Positions 11,756-22,164 of a stretch of DNA of 64,000 nucleotides are shown piece after piece. The notes beneath the pieces were generated by a model. It made no database searches. It was not told the DNA's origin and saw nothing but the letters and a program-made list of their open reading frames with translations. The position numbers were made by a program, and so were the translations under genes. This stretch comes from Ciona intestinalis. Taxonomy: Eukaryota > Chordata > Ascidiacea > Phlebobranchia > Cionidae. Where the stretch lies: positions 2,600,997-2,664,996 of the forward strand of contig NC_020169.2 in assembly GCF_000224145.3 (NCBI RefSeq), given 5' to 3'. The first letter of the stretch is position 1. Every line of letters begins with the position of its first letter.

Positions 11756-14554
11756 TTAATTTTGGCTACTATGTATAGTAGTAGATCGATTACAAACTTC
11801 AGCATGGTCTTGTGGCGCATTATGAATTTGGATTTCTTGATTTTGATGGTTGAAGCTAATTGGGTTGTTAATATTTTGAGCGCCTGGGTTGTTAATATTT
11901 TGACCGTCTGTGTTGTCAACTATCAGACCCTCTAAGCGCCCGGTAAGCAGTTTGACTATGGCAGCAAGTCCAATAGAGCTGGCGAGGAGATAAAAGCTGT
12001 GTCCATACTGTGACCCTTTATCACTATCACCAGCTGAAAATCCGAACACAGCAAGTGCCGTTCCCGCACTGCAGCCTAAGGACAAGTAATGTATGTAAAA
12101 CATGAACGGCTGATATATTTATTAAATAGTAGGATGGGGGAGATGGGACACCATTTTATTCCATTTTTCCGTACCATTTGGTAGTAAACAAATAACTTTC
12201 AAATAAGTATAAAACCGTATCCTCGCAACTTCCATAGACCGTTGGTAATTGTTTAAAACTCGTAAGCTGGCGCGAGGTAACTCGTAAGCTGGCGCGAGGT
12301 GTACACCCGTGTTATAACGACTGTCGTTTTCCGGCCACGCGAGGATAAAGTAAGTTACATTCATTCATTCATTTCAATCTATCGCTGATATTGTGTAAAA
12401 CATTTTGAATGTAACTTGCTTTTTCCTAACGTGCCGGGGAAAGGACATTCGTTTTAACAGTTTCTGTTTCACACACTTCGTGCCCGCTTAAGTGTTTATC
12501 ACGTATAACTTTGAGTGAATGTTTTTGTGTCTTGGCCAAGGACACATACGCAATCAAATCGGCGACAAGCGTTAAAGGGCCTAAACACACCCCACGTCAC
12601 TTTTATGTTTTATGGTAAATTCATAAAGCGACCGTTTTATTGATTCCAAAAATACTTTGCTTGTTAAAATTGGTTCAGTATAGGCGGAGATATTCGTCCT
12701 CAAACAGTGATCTCTAGCGCTATCTTTTTTTTACTACGAGCTCCGTGATTGTGACGTAGGAATGTACTAGTCACGTGACTGATTCATTCGTAAAAGCGAA
12801 ACCTGCGTTTTTTTGTGCTTTTTTTGCGTTTTTTTTTGTTCTCTCGTTTTTCGCTGAAAACACTGCCTCTCGCCTTTCTGAATGAGAGCGGCCACGCTTC
12901 AACAATTTTGTGACGTGATTGTCACGCGGGTAGTACACTTCTCAATTTTTTTCGCCACGCAACTTTCAAATCAGTTTTTTGAATTTCACGGTGTTTGAGC
13001 TGGAATATCTTTGGTTATACAAAACCGATTAAAACAAGTAAGGTGTCGTTGGAATTAGAAAAACACACTCTATCGATTAAAGCGAAGTACATTTGGAGTG
13101 TGTTTAGGCCCTTTAAATTCATAACCTATAGTTTAGCATTAGAGGCTCGCTGAGCACTGTGTCACGGCGCCGGGTCAACTGGCATGAAAACAATTCAAAG
13201 CATTAAATGAGTAAAAGCCAACGAAAACTATATAGAAGGTTAGGGGTGCTAATAACAAATTCTTGAAATGTTTAATTTTGTATAATTTACGAAGAACCAA
13301 AATGCTCACCAGAAGAATAATTGCTGAAAGCGAGTTCTCTAAGCTTGTTTTTAGTGCATTCCGTCTTTTCGAAGCACAATTTACAACCTTTTTTGATGCA
13401 GTTGCTTTCTTGGTCGTTGGGGTTTGTACTACACGGGCCGGTCGTTGACAACAGTTTATGAAAAAGCACCGCAGACTGTATCAGCCCAAACCCAGTTGCA
13501 AGAAGAGATAACATTGAGAATCCGACCACAGATTTTAAACCTATATGAGACATAACAGTATAATGTATAGGCTAAGGGGAGATCGGACACCCCTTTATTC
13601 TATTTTTTCGCTCCATTTGGTAGTAAACAGAGAGCATTCGAAGAATTATAAAACCATACTCTCACGACTCATCCCACAGACCGTTGTTAATTGTTTAAAA
13701 CACAATCAGGATATTTCAACACTATGTGCTATAAAGGCGTCTCGCTCTCCCACCCAACTATATAATGATTAAACATATATATAGTTGGGTGGGAGAGCGA
13801 GACGCCTTTATAGCACATAGTGTTGAAATATCCTGATTGTGTTTTAAACAATTAACAACGGTCTGTGGGATGAGNNNNNNNNNNNNNNNNNNNNNNNNNN
13901 NNNNNNNNNNNNNNNNNNNNNNNNTTTTCCCCCACCCTACTATACTATTATTACGATAAAGACAAACCTTCTCTCCTGTCATTAAGTGTCTCTCCATTTA
14001 CAATTGTTTCTAAAATTCCAATCGCTACATCCGCGAAAATATTGTTGGATTTCGTTGGGAATTTAGGAAGAAAATAAGATTGAATGATGTGATCAAACTC
14101 GTTTTTAGAAACGTTTGCGGCTTCAGCAATATCTTTCCAACCATCAGGATTGTAGTCATTTTGAAAAGCCATCGCTGATATCCTTTGAAAAAAATAAACT
14201 TAGCAAAGTCCAAAATATAGTATGGGGTGGGAAAAGCGGGGACAAGTTTCCTCTGTGTTTATTCTTCTTCCTTCCCATTTGGTAGTAAACAAAGAATATT
14301 TACAGAATTATAAACATAAATGGCAAATAAGTGGGATCTCGTTTGTATATTACTGTGGGGTAAGATGAACAAAATACTAATAAAAAAACATCGGACATTA
14401 AGGTAAGTATACGTTAATTTTAAACTTACACTGTCATATTTCCTTGTAGCCAGTATGGACTAAAAAGAGCAGCAAATTCAACCCCCAACTGCGTTAATAC
14501 GAGAAGGATTAAAAGAACACCAGCAGCAATCAACTTGTACCTGTTCTCGACCAT
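11756..14554 (-). CDS. Four-pass membrane protein, type A, copy 1
   Basis: Four exons on the minus strand: 14554-14430, 14182-13968, 13540-13310 and 12075-11756, with phases 2-1-1, giving 296 residues. Exon 1 holds a signal-anchor-like membrane segment followed by SPYWLQGNMTV. Exon 2 is an extracellular segment with FQNDYNP and ADVAIGILETIVNGE. Exon 3 opens with GLKSVVGFSMLSLLATGF, a second membrane segment, and a cysteine-rich loop. Exon 4 holds the rest: FGFSAGD, YGHSFYLL and a final membrane segment, then a polar tail. Topology recalls the claudin/PMP22 group, but the W-GLW-C-C motif is not seen, so the family is not assigned. It is the 3'-most of four tandem paralogs and its second intron carries a 50-base gap. 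Confidence 0.75.
12126..12257 (-). mobile_element. MITE family M, truncated, joined to S1
   Basis: Left terminal repeat and two-thirds of the MITE, in the orientation that starts TAGTAGGATGGGGGAG; it breaks off at GTTTAAAA and runs straight into a SINE-like S1 copy. Confidence 0.75.
12258..12372 (-). mobile_element. SINE-like element S1, copy c
   Basis: S1 copy in reverse orientation. It contains a perfect 20-base-scale tandem duplication of the CTCGTAAGCTGGCGCGAGGT segment. Confidence 0.65.
12576..13112. mobile_element. Non-autonomous TTAA-flanked inverted-repeat element
   Basis: A 537-base element bounded by TTAA on both sides. Its ends are inverted repeats, AGGGCCTAAACACAC on the left and GTGTGTTTAGGCCCT on the right. 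No coding capacity. TTAA target duplication is the hallmark of piggyBac-type transposition, so mobilisation by such an enzyme is likely but inferred. It sits in the last intron of the copy-1 membrane gene. Confidence 0.8.
13562..13764 (-). mobile_element. MITE family M copy, left arm of a large hairpin
   Basis: Full-length-like copy in the CATTTGGTAGTAAAC-first orientation. Its right half (from 13666) is repeated in inverted form from 13776 on. Confidence 0.75.
13666..13874. repeat. Near-perfect ~98-base inverted repeat beside assembly gap
   Basis: Bases 13666-13763 and 13776-13874 are reverse complements with almost no differences, around a short loop containing GATTAAAC. The right arm stops exactly at the run of Ns. 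Confidence 0.9.
13776..13944 (+). mobile_element. MITE family M copy interrupted by gap
   Basis: Starts AGTTGGGTGGGAGAGC, ends TTTTCCCCCACCCTACTATA; the middle is unknown because of the gap. Confidence 0.65.
13875..13924. other. Assembly gap (50 N)
   Basis: Fifty consecutive Ns; true size unknown. Confidence 1.
14216..14370 (-). mobile_element. MITE family M, diverged copy
   Basis: AGTATGGGGTGGG start and CCATTTGGTAGTAAACAAAG are kept; the right part is diverged. Confidence 0.55.
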
Positions 14555-15370
14555 AATGAACCTCTTATATATTCTTGAACTTATACCTTTGAAAACCTAA
14601 TTAAACACTCGTTTTAAGCAAAAACATTTATATTGCATTAATTTGCGTACTAAAAAACTCTATAAGAAGCGATTGATTCGCCCCAATTTATTTATTTAAA
14701 TTATTCCCATTAAACTGTCTATAACAGGATATATTCTTAACTTTGTAATGTTGGATTTGATATATTTGTATTGGCGGTTTAACGTTATAGCCAAACTTGT
14801 ATTTCCAAATCGAGCCTGCATAGATCTATAACAATTGTTTTTTCTTCAAGTTTTACTGGAGTTAATAATTGACGACAATAAGACGCTGAGCGTCACTTTA
14901 CCATAGAAGGACATTGATGAATAAATAGTTGATTGCCGAACTAACGTTTTCTAGAAAGACACACATAGCCTACTGCTATACATGTAATTATAACAGCGGG
15001 ATACGTTATGGACATGGACCTGTAGCACACCTTTTGCGATATATCTGTATACTTAGGCATTTATGCTATGCTACCTTTGTAAGTAATGATTAGCCGAAGA
15101 TTTGTTTCTTGTTAATAAGTTAAGATTGTTAAGTATACATTAAACATCTTCGAGCAAAACGGTAGCGTATTACACAACATATTCTTCAAAACTGTATTTG
15201 CTACTACCAGTGTATATGCCCTTATACAAACCACCAACACGTCTTTTATCAAAACACATTGTTATAGAGGTAGTGGCTTCAGCTATAGAGAAAATAACCT
15301 CAAAAATGAACACATAAGCTGCCCAAAGGTCTATGAAACGAGAAACCACACAATCTTTGATTGCTAGTAC
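14555..15370. other. Intergenic region, nothing recognised
   Basis: Upstream of membrane-protein copy 1. No coding exons or known repeat families seen. Confidence 0.4.
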
Positions 15371-15540
15371 TCATAGTAGGGTGGGGTAAGATGGGACACC
15401 TTTAGCACATAATATCTAAATATCCTGATCGTATTTTAAACAGCTAACAATGGGGAGTCGTAGGGATACGCTTTTTATAATTCTTAGAACGTTTTTTTTT
15501 ATTATTACCAAATGAGACATTTACTACCAAATAGGACGAT
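15371..15540 (+). mobile_element. MITE family M copy
   Basis: TAGTAGGGTGGGGTAAGATG start through TTACCAAATGAGAC; the right terminal repeat is missing. Confidence 0.75.
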
Positions 15541-15835
15541 ATTTTTGTGGTGTGCTACATTTATGACGTTGTAGTTTACCGTAATAAATAATCGCGTTGT
15601 AAACTATACTGGTAACCACCTTCAACGAGGAAAGTACCATGCAAATGAGTTGGTGAGTAATTGGAAATGTCTTTCGCACGGAACTGAAATTCCTTCCAGT
15701 TTTGGTTTCAGTGCGAAAACTGCCATGCGCGAGAATCTGACATGTTACCTCGTACATATGAAGACAAGCTACATACGAAAACAAGTGCGTCAAACTGTGG
15801 GGATGTGAAAATGAACAAGTAAACAGTATCAACCT

Positions 15836-15992
15836 TTCATTTTCTCAACGCACTTAGTGGTAAACAAAGGACATTCAAAGAATTATAAAACCGTATCCTC
15901 ACAACTTTCGATGTTATTTATTCTAAACACGATCAGAATATTATATTATGTGCTAAAGGTGTCTTATCTTCCCCCACAGTACTATATATTGA
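15836..15992 (-). mobile_element. MITE family M copy, left end missing
   Basis: From TTTCATTTTCTCAAC to CTTCCCCCACAGTACTATA. Lies 295 bases from the preceding partial copy in opposite orientation. Confidence 0.7.
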
Positions 15993-16434
15993 TAATGCTG
16001 TTAGATGTTACGCGTTAAAATTTAATTGACAGCAAGCCTTTATTCCTTGTTTAGTCCAACCAGTCTAATGAGATTTTGGTACGATAGTTAAAGCAGTTGT
16101 AAAACAGTTTAATTTGGTAAATTAAGATGTACAATTAAGAACACTTCAATTCGTATATAACACAGAACATAAAAGTTTATTTCGCCAATCAGAATGATGT
16201 TTCTTTATTCTTACTTGACCATATTATATTTACTCTAACTGAACCATGAAGTTTCTTTTAAAGCATCATTGTTAAAGCTACGCGCCACTGGTTGGGCTCA
16301 GCTTACATGCAAATAAGTCTCGCCGCAAAAGCCCTCGCAAGCACGCAAGGGAAGTACATTTTGTCTCAGAGTTGTATAAAACTAAAAGTGTGTATCTAAA
16401 TACCTTCACTTAACATTTCCATTAGTTTTTGGAA
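15993..16434. other. Intergenic region, nothing recognised
   Basis: No coding sequence or repeat family picked out. Confidence 0.35.
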
Positions 16435-16635
16435 GTGTAGTAGGATGGGGAAAATGGGACACTTTTTTATTTGATATTCCCGTCCCGTTTTGTAGTAAAC
16501 AAAGAACGTTTAAAGAATTATAAAAACCGTACCCTCACGACTCCCATAGACCGTTGTTAATTGTTTAAAATACGATCAAGATATTTGAATATTTTGTGCT
16601 AAAGGTGTCCCGTCTTCTCCTACAGTACTGTATAT
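16435..16635 (-). mobile_element. MITE family M, full-length copy
   Basis: TAGTAGGATGGGGAAAATGG start, CTTCTCCTACAGTACTGTA end. Confidence 0.8.
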
Positions 16636-17015
16636 ACTGTTGCTCAACGAAGCTACGCATAACCAAGTGTTGCGTTAACTAAGCGGATGTATTTACAATC
16701 GTATCAGCAATACACAAACGGTATAACAAGTTCATGTAACTACTATATAAACATATAAATACGTAGGCTACAGTTTTTTTTGTCATTTTGGACTATACAT
16801 AAAACTTGATTAGTTCAATTTGGTAAATTTAGATGTGTGTCGTTTTATAAGATTTTTACAGAATTATATTACAGTATTCTCAAGCCTCTAAAAAGCGTTG
16901 TTGAAAGTGGGAGCATTGGGTTCTATGCCAATATAGCTTCCATCTTACCCCACACCAATGTATTATCTATATACAATGAAACACGGTCAATCAGTTTAGC
17001 CACCAACATTACGTC

Positions 17016-18607
17016 TCATGATTCTCTGTTCGGATTTTCTCTCATTTCGTATCTTTGCCGATTTTCCTCATTTTTCTTTTCTTTCTTACTTGTATCGATG
17101 CTGAGTAAACCAGTAGTAATTGAGAGCAAAACGGAGGCAATTAGCACGTAAACACTAGGGCCGAACTGTATATCGGTCAAGTCGTTTGCGGTGTATGCGA
17201 ACATTGCATCGGAAACCGCAGCGCTAACACCTGTATAATACTACAATTAACAATTCTGTTAGTACCAAAGCAAAACAAACGTACTTGCAGCGTAGCTTGA
17301 TGCGGCCACATCTTTCAATTTTTTGACGACAAATTTTAAACAGGTGCGGCATGTTTTACACCCCTTTTCGCATTTTCTGCATCCACAACATTCGCTTATA
17401 AGAAGGCTCATACAGTGAAACAAACTGAACGTTGATGCCACAAGTGAAATCATAACAAAACCAACCACTGATTTCAAACCTATATAGTTTTAATTAGAAT
17501 TAAAATTGGTATTTTTATATAGTGGGGTGGTGAAAAACAAAACACAGTTTCATTCTATTTTCCCATCTCATTTAGTAGTAAGCAAATAACATCTAAAGAA
17601 ATATAAAACCACAACCTCAAGACTACTATATAGACCGTTGTCAATTGCTTAAAACACGATCAGGATTTTTAGATACTATGCGCTAAAGGTGTCCCATCTT
17701 TTCCCACCCTCTTATATAACTTCTTAAGAAACACTAATTTGCAGGTTTAGGTCGCAGTCAGGAATACGATTTTAAAATGGGATGTTTTAAATCTAGAAAG
17801 ATAAACATAACTTACCCTCCCTGTTTTCATTGTTGGATTTACCATTGATCACCGTCTGTAATATCCCTATTGCGGCATCCACGTAAATAGCATTTGGGTC
17901 AATTGTTGTGGGGTCTGTTAGCGGAGGTGCCTGTACTGGTGTTATTGGACCAAGTGGATCGGTGTTGTTATTCACCACAATTGTTGTGGGGTCTGTTACC
18001 GGAGGTGCCTGTACTGGTGTTATTGGACCAAGTGGATCGGTGTTGTTATTCAAGGTCATGTTATTCACCACAATTGTTGTGGGGTCTGTTACCGGAGGTG
18101 TCTGTACTGGTGTTATTGGACCAAGTGGATCGGTGTTGTTATTCAAGGTCATGTTATTCACCACTGCCAAACGATCTTCTAGTCTATCTGGGTCAATAGG
18201 ATTTTGAAATGTCTCCACTGTCGCCCTGTAAAATGTGAATTGTATATTACGGTTTAATTGCTTAAGTGATTGCTTAGTAATTAGTGTACACTTTAACCAA
18301 TACATAAATAGGTATTGCAATATTACCTTTACCGGATTCGGTTTATGACTTATACACAATGACTTGCACACTTTACAGTATAAAAAGCCTTGTTTAACAT
18401 AACATTCAAGATAGCGGCCTTTCTACATTATAACGACCTACCACCAAAACTGTTAAGTTGAACTACATGGCAAATGTATAGACATACTTACAAGGTCGTG
18501 GTGCCCACTAACCATTTTGGCTCAAAGAATGCGTACAGTCCCAACCCTATCTGTGCTAAACACAGGAAAGCACATATCACAGCAATGGCCACTACCTTTT
18601 TGTTCAT
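17016..18607 (-). CDS. Four-pass membrane protein, type B, copy 2
   Basis: Exons 18607-18492, 18225-17816, 17479-17285 and 17230-17016, phases 2-1-1, 311 residues. Exon 1 gives a membrane segment ending in EPKWLVGTTTL. Exon 2 (extracellular loop) has ATVETFQNPIDPDRLEDR, then three tandem copies of a proline/asparagine-rich unit carrying NNMT and NNNT N-glycosylation sequons, then YVDAAIGILQTVINGK. Exon 3 has GLKSVVGFVMISLVAS and a cysteine cluster (CCGCRKC..C..CRTC) likely in the cytosolic loop. Exon 4 has DAMFAYTANDL and the last membrane segment, then a short charged tail. Same gene plan as the other three copies, and closest in exon sizes to copy 4. Function unknown. Confidence 0.78.
17517..17719 (-). 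mobile_element. MITE family M copy
   Basis: TATAGTGGGGTGGTG start, CATCTTTTCCCACCCTCTTATA end; in an intron of membrane-protein copy 2. Confidence 0.75.
17902..18166. repeat. Coding minisatellite, 3 copies of 78/93 bases
   Basis: Copies begin at 17902, 17980 and 18073; each starts ATTGTTGTGGGGTCTGTTA. The spacing of 78 and 93 bases keeps the reading frame. Encodes repeated V-T-D-P-T-T-I and N-N-T-D-P-L-G-P-I-T-P-V-Q stretches in the extracellular loop of membrane-protein copy 2. Confidence 0.95.
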
Positions 18608-19054
18608 TATAAACTTTTCTTGAAATGTCTACTATATTTCGTTAAAGATTTTTTTACAGTTTTGCTTTTGTATGCGTGGTTCTTATAGAATTAAAAGAAT
18701 TCCTAACAGTACTACAGGCACTACATCAACCCTTAAAGCCAGTCTTGAGTCGTTATATAGCTATTATATACATTTGTCCTCGAAGCTATGCCGAGGGTAA
18801 CTAAAACGGAACCATATACGACTGGCTGCTTTTCAAGGGGGTTGCGTGAGAATTCACGGCTATTTTTTTCTTAATTTACCGACAAAAAAATACACAGGTG
18901 GAATTTATGTCAGTTTTCTCTCTCACCTTACGTGTGTCGGGTGCAACTGAACTATCAAAATCGGCGGTTTAATACGGTTTGACAAGTATATATTTAAAAT
19001 ATGAAAATTAAAATTACGCCTTTTTTAATTATTAAAAATATTTCCGTTCTACAC
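18608..19054. other. Spacer between membrane-protein copies 2 and 3
   Basis: No coding sequence seen; upstream of copy 2, so probably contains its promoter. Confidence 0.35.
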
Positions 19055-21017
19055 CTACTCATAGTTGTTATCGGATTGTGTGGAAAGCAGGAGGCCTTCT
19101 TTGTAATTTTCCAAAATATTCTTTTTGTCGGACTTCCTAATAATATTTTCTTTCTTCGGCTTTTCATCAACGTTTTTTCTGGGGCCTGGTAAACATGTGA
19201 CGTCGATAGGCATCTTCGCATGAGTGGGATCTTCTTCATTTGGATTATCTTGATTGTTAATGGGCTCTATTTTAGAAAGGCTGTCGTATTCTTCTTGCCC
19301 ACTTTCACAGTTATTTTCCGAAGAGAGGAGTGGTCTGTATTCTCCTGCTAAACTAATATTTCGCCTTCTCTGAACTATTTCGTCCTGCATTTCTTCATAT
19401 CTTGATAACATAAAAATGAGTAGTATGACTGCGATAATAGCTACTCGAACAGCGCTGGCGAAGAGAAGATAAAAGCTGTGTCCATAATGCGATTCTTTGC
19501 CAGTGCCGTCAGCTGAAAATCCAAACACTGCACATGCTGTTCCCGCACTGATAGTGCCTAAATAATTACAGGGTTATTGAAAGTGGAACTTCTGTTGTTC
19601 CAAAATCATTATTGTTGTAGCATGTCTCGGTCTATCAGATTTGCCCAGGCAATTACCCACCGGACTACTTGATTTGTTACTTATAAACATCATATATGGG
19701 ACAATAGGCTACTTACCAGCAGAATAACAATGAAAACTGAACCAAATAAGGCGAAAACAGAAGTTACATCTGTTAATAGGACATGTATCTGCGACTATTC
19801 AAATATAGGTAACGAATGCAGATTGTATCAACACAATTCCGGTGGAAACAATCGCTATCATTGCGAATCCCAAAACGGATTTTAGGCCTGCCAAGGAGAA
19901 ATTACATATATTTTATGTAAAAAAATTAAAATAAAAAAATTGGATATCTAGTATATATAGAAGACCTAGAAACGTATAAAGGTGATTGGCAGCCATGAAA
20001 TGTATATGTATATATATGCACTCACGGCCTACTAAATATATAGTACTGTGGGGTAAAATGGTAAACCTTTAGTACATACTATTCAAATACTCTGACAATA
20101 ATTTAAACAATTAACAACGGTCCATGGGAATCGTGAGGATACGGTTTTATAATTCTTTGAAAGTTCTTTCTTTACTATACCAAATCGGACGAGAAAATAG
20201 AATGAAATGGTGTCCCATCTTTCCCCACCCTACTATACCTCTAGTAAGCCTCTACTATAGGATTCTGTACTCGGAGAAATTAATAAAAGGCCTTCTAGAG
20301 ATATTTATAGTATTATAGACCGTGGTACACCACCAGCGCAACCCTATATACCTTCTCTCGGTTCTTTATACGTTTGACCATTTATGACTGTTTCAAAAAT
20401 CCCGATTGCTACATCTACATGTATGTCGCTTGAGTCGTTTGATAAATGAGAAAGGGATAAAGTTTGAACCAAAATTTCAGATTCCTTTATGGAAATATTT
20501 GCCGCTTGAGCCAAAGTCATCCACCGTTGCTGATTAAAGTCATTTTGAAAAGATAGCACTGTTTCCCTAGAGGCCTAGAATAAATTTAAATACTTACCAA
20601 CTTGAAAAATTGCATATATACAGTTAAAAAGGATTTGGCATTATTGCAGAGCTTTGATAAATTAAAAAATAAACATTATACGAGTTTGGCAAAACAATAT
20701 ACCTGTCTATTGTTCAGCGAAAAATAACATGACTTTTTTCTCTTAAAATTCAATAGCGAAGAGCAAGGAACTTTCAAAACGAAAGACTTTAAATCAGATT
20801 ACAATTAAAACTAGCAGATTCCTATCGCCTCGATTCAATAACAAGTACACATATTAACATGGAACTGTTTGAATTGGTTTATTTGAACTTACACTGTCAT
20901 ATTTCCATGAAGCCAAACTGGACCAAAAATGGCAGCAAATTCCATTCCTTTTTGCGTGACCAGTACGATCAACAACAGTACTGCTGATTTAGTAAGTGAT
21001 ATTCTGATATTGCACAT
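19055..21017 (-). pseudogene. Four-pass membrane protein, type A, copy 3, with an in-frame stop
   Basis: Exons 21017-20893, 20566-20352, 19887-19717 and 19557-19055 follow the same phases and sizes as copy 1. Exon 1 reads MCNIRISLTKSAVLLL...FGPVWLHGNMTV; exon 2 ETVLSFQNDFNQ and VDVAIGIFETVINGQ; exon 3 GLKSVLGFAMIAIVSTG; exon 4 FGFSADGTG, YGHSFYLL, a membrane segment and an acidic cytosolic tail of more than 100 residues. Exon 3 has a TGA (19801-19799) in frame between QSAFVTYI and IVADTCPINRC, and the frame stays open on both sides with the family's cysteines and YSAG end intact. So the copy may be a recent pseudogene, a polymorphic null allele or a base error. The rest looks undamaged. Confidence 0.65.
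20037..20238 (+). mobile_element. MITE family M, full-length copy
   Basis: ATAGTACTGTGGGGTAAAAT start, CCCCACCCTACTATA end; in an intron of copy 3. Confidence 0.8.
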
Positions 21018-21734
21018 TTTTATCGTATACTATATGGTACAGCAGCAGATAAAACTTTGTCTCTAAAATTTTCTGTTTATAACGAAAAACTGTACAATTC
21101 TGTTCTACAATCGACCAGTTCCCATATTATACACGCACAGAGAGTAAGAATGGAAAACCGTTACTCCGTATACCTTTATAAATCAACGTTGGCAGCATGA
21201 TTGTCTCCCAGCAAACAAAACAAATCTTTTCGTCTTTAGCGAAGGCGGGTGTTGACCTGTTCATCATATGCAAATATAACATGACTACTTATTAACGTCA
21301 TGACCATCTTATATTACCATTTTGCCACTACATAGTCATAGGTTAAGGATTAACTTTCTGCGACTTGATTGATGTAGTGCGTAAACGTCTTATAGCAATA
21401 CGTTGTCATTGAAGCGTCATAAGAGAGCGATTTGACGGTTAAAAACGTTTGTGCATATATATGTGTAACCATAGAATATTGAACATTTGCTCAGTATTCT
21501 ATGGTGTAACCAAGTATATATTCACTGCGTTTTAATAGTTTTATTTGACCAAATTCTGTATTTAAATGTTTCTTAACTTCTATTAACTTAAGGAGTTTAA
21601 ATCATGTTAGTGTTATTCTTCTCAGTTGTAAGGTGAGCAAGTTTGCATTTATAAGTTCCTTTGCTTTTCTATATGTACTTTAGAACTTTAATATGTTTAA
21701 TTAAATGTTATTTATTTAATTTTCACTTTGTATC
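21018..21734. other. Spacer between membrane-protein copies 3 and 4
   Basis: Nothing coding recognised. ATAGAATATTGAACATT and AGTATTCTATGGT around 21470-21505 form a small inverted repeat. Confidence 0.35.
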
Positions 21735-21925
21735 GTCTGTAGGGTGTAACGGTCACGCCTTTTATCCAAAACAATATTTCTTTCTTTTTTATCAATAAGC
21801 GTGTTTTAACAACTGTTGTTTTACCGTTACTACCCGTCTTTTCGGTTTTGTCAACTCTCTTGTTCTTCGCTATCGTGACCGAAGAGACGAAATAAATTTC
21901 ATTCATTCATTCATTTCATTCATAC
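21735..21925 (+). mobile_element. SINE-like element S2, copy c
   Basis: GTGTTTTAACAACTGTTGTTT in the middle and GACCGAAGAGACGAAATAA near the end, then a CATT-repeat tail. Shared with the copy at 7085. Confidence 0.5.
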
Positions 21926-22164
21926 TTTAAAACCATATACTATACTACAGGGTATTGTTCAGAATTATAATAGTGAGCATGATTAGGTAAATAACGTTAA
22001 ATTAGGTTCACCGAAATTAACTTTCATTTGTATGCTTATTGATAGTCGACGTCGTTACAGTTGATACTGTGTAGCCTATCATTCTCTAGCAGTATCAACA
22101 GCAACAAACATAATTTACGTAACTTAAAAGAGACAGTACAGTACTGTTGTCCTATATCAGTTTG

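Noticed and set aside
17894-18207. Two ~100-codon plus-strand frames with repeated VLLDQVDRCC or GACTGVIGPSG units
   Set aside because: Antisense shadows of the minisatellite in exon 2 of membrane-protein copy 2.
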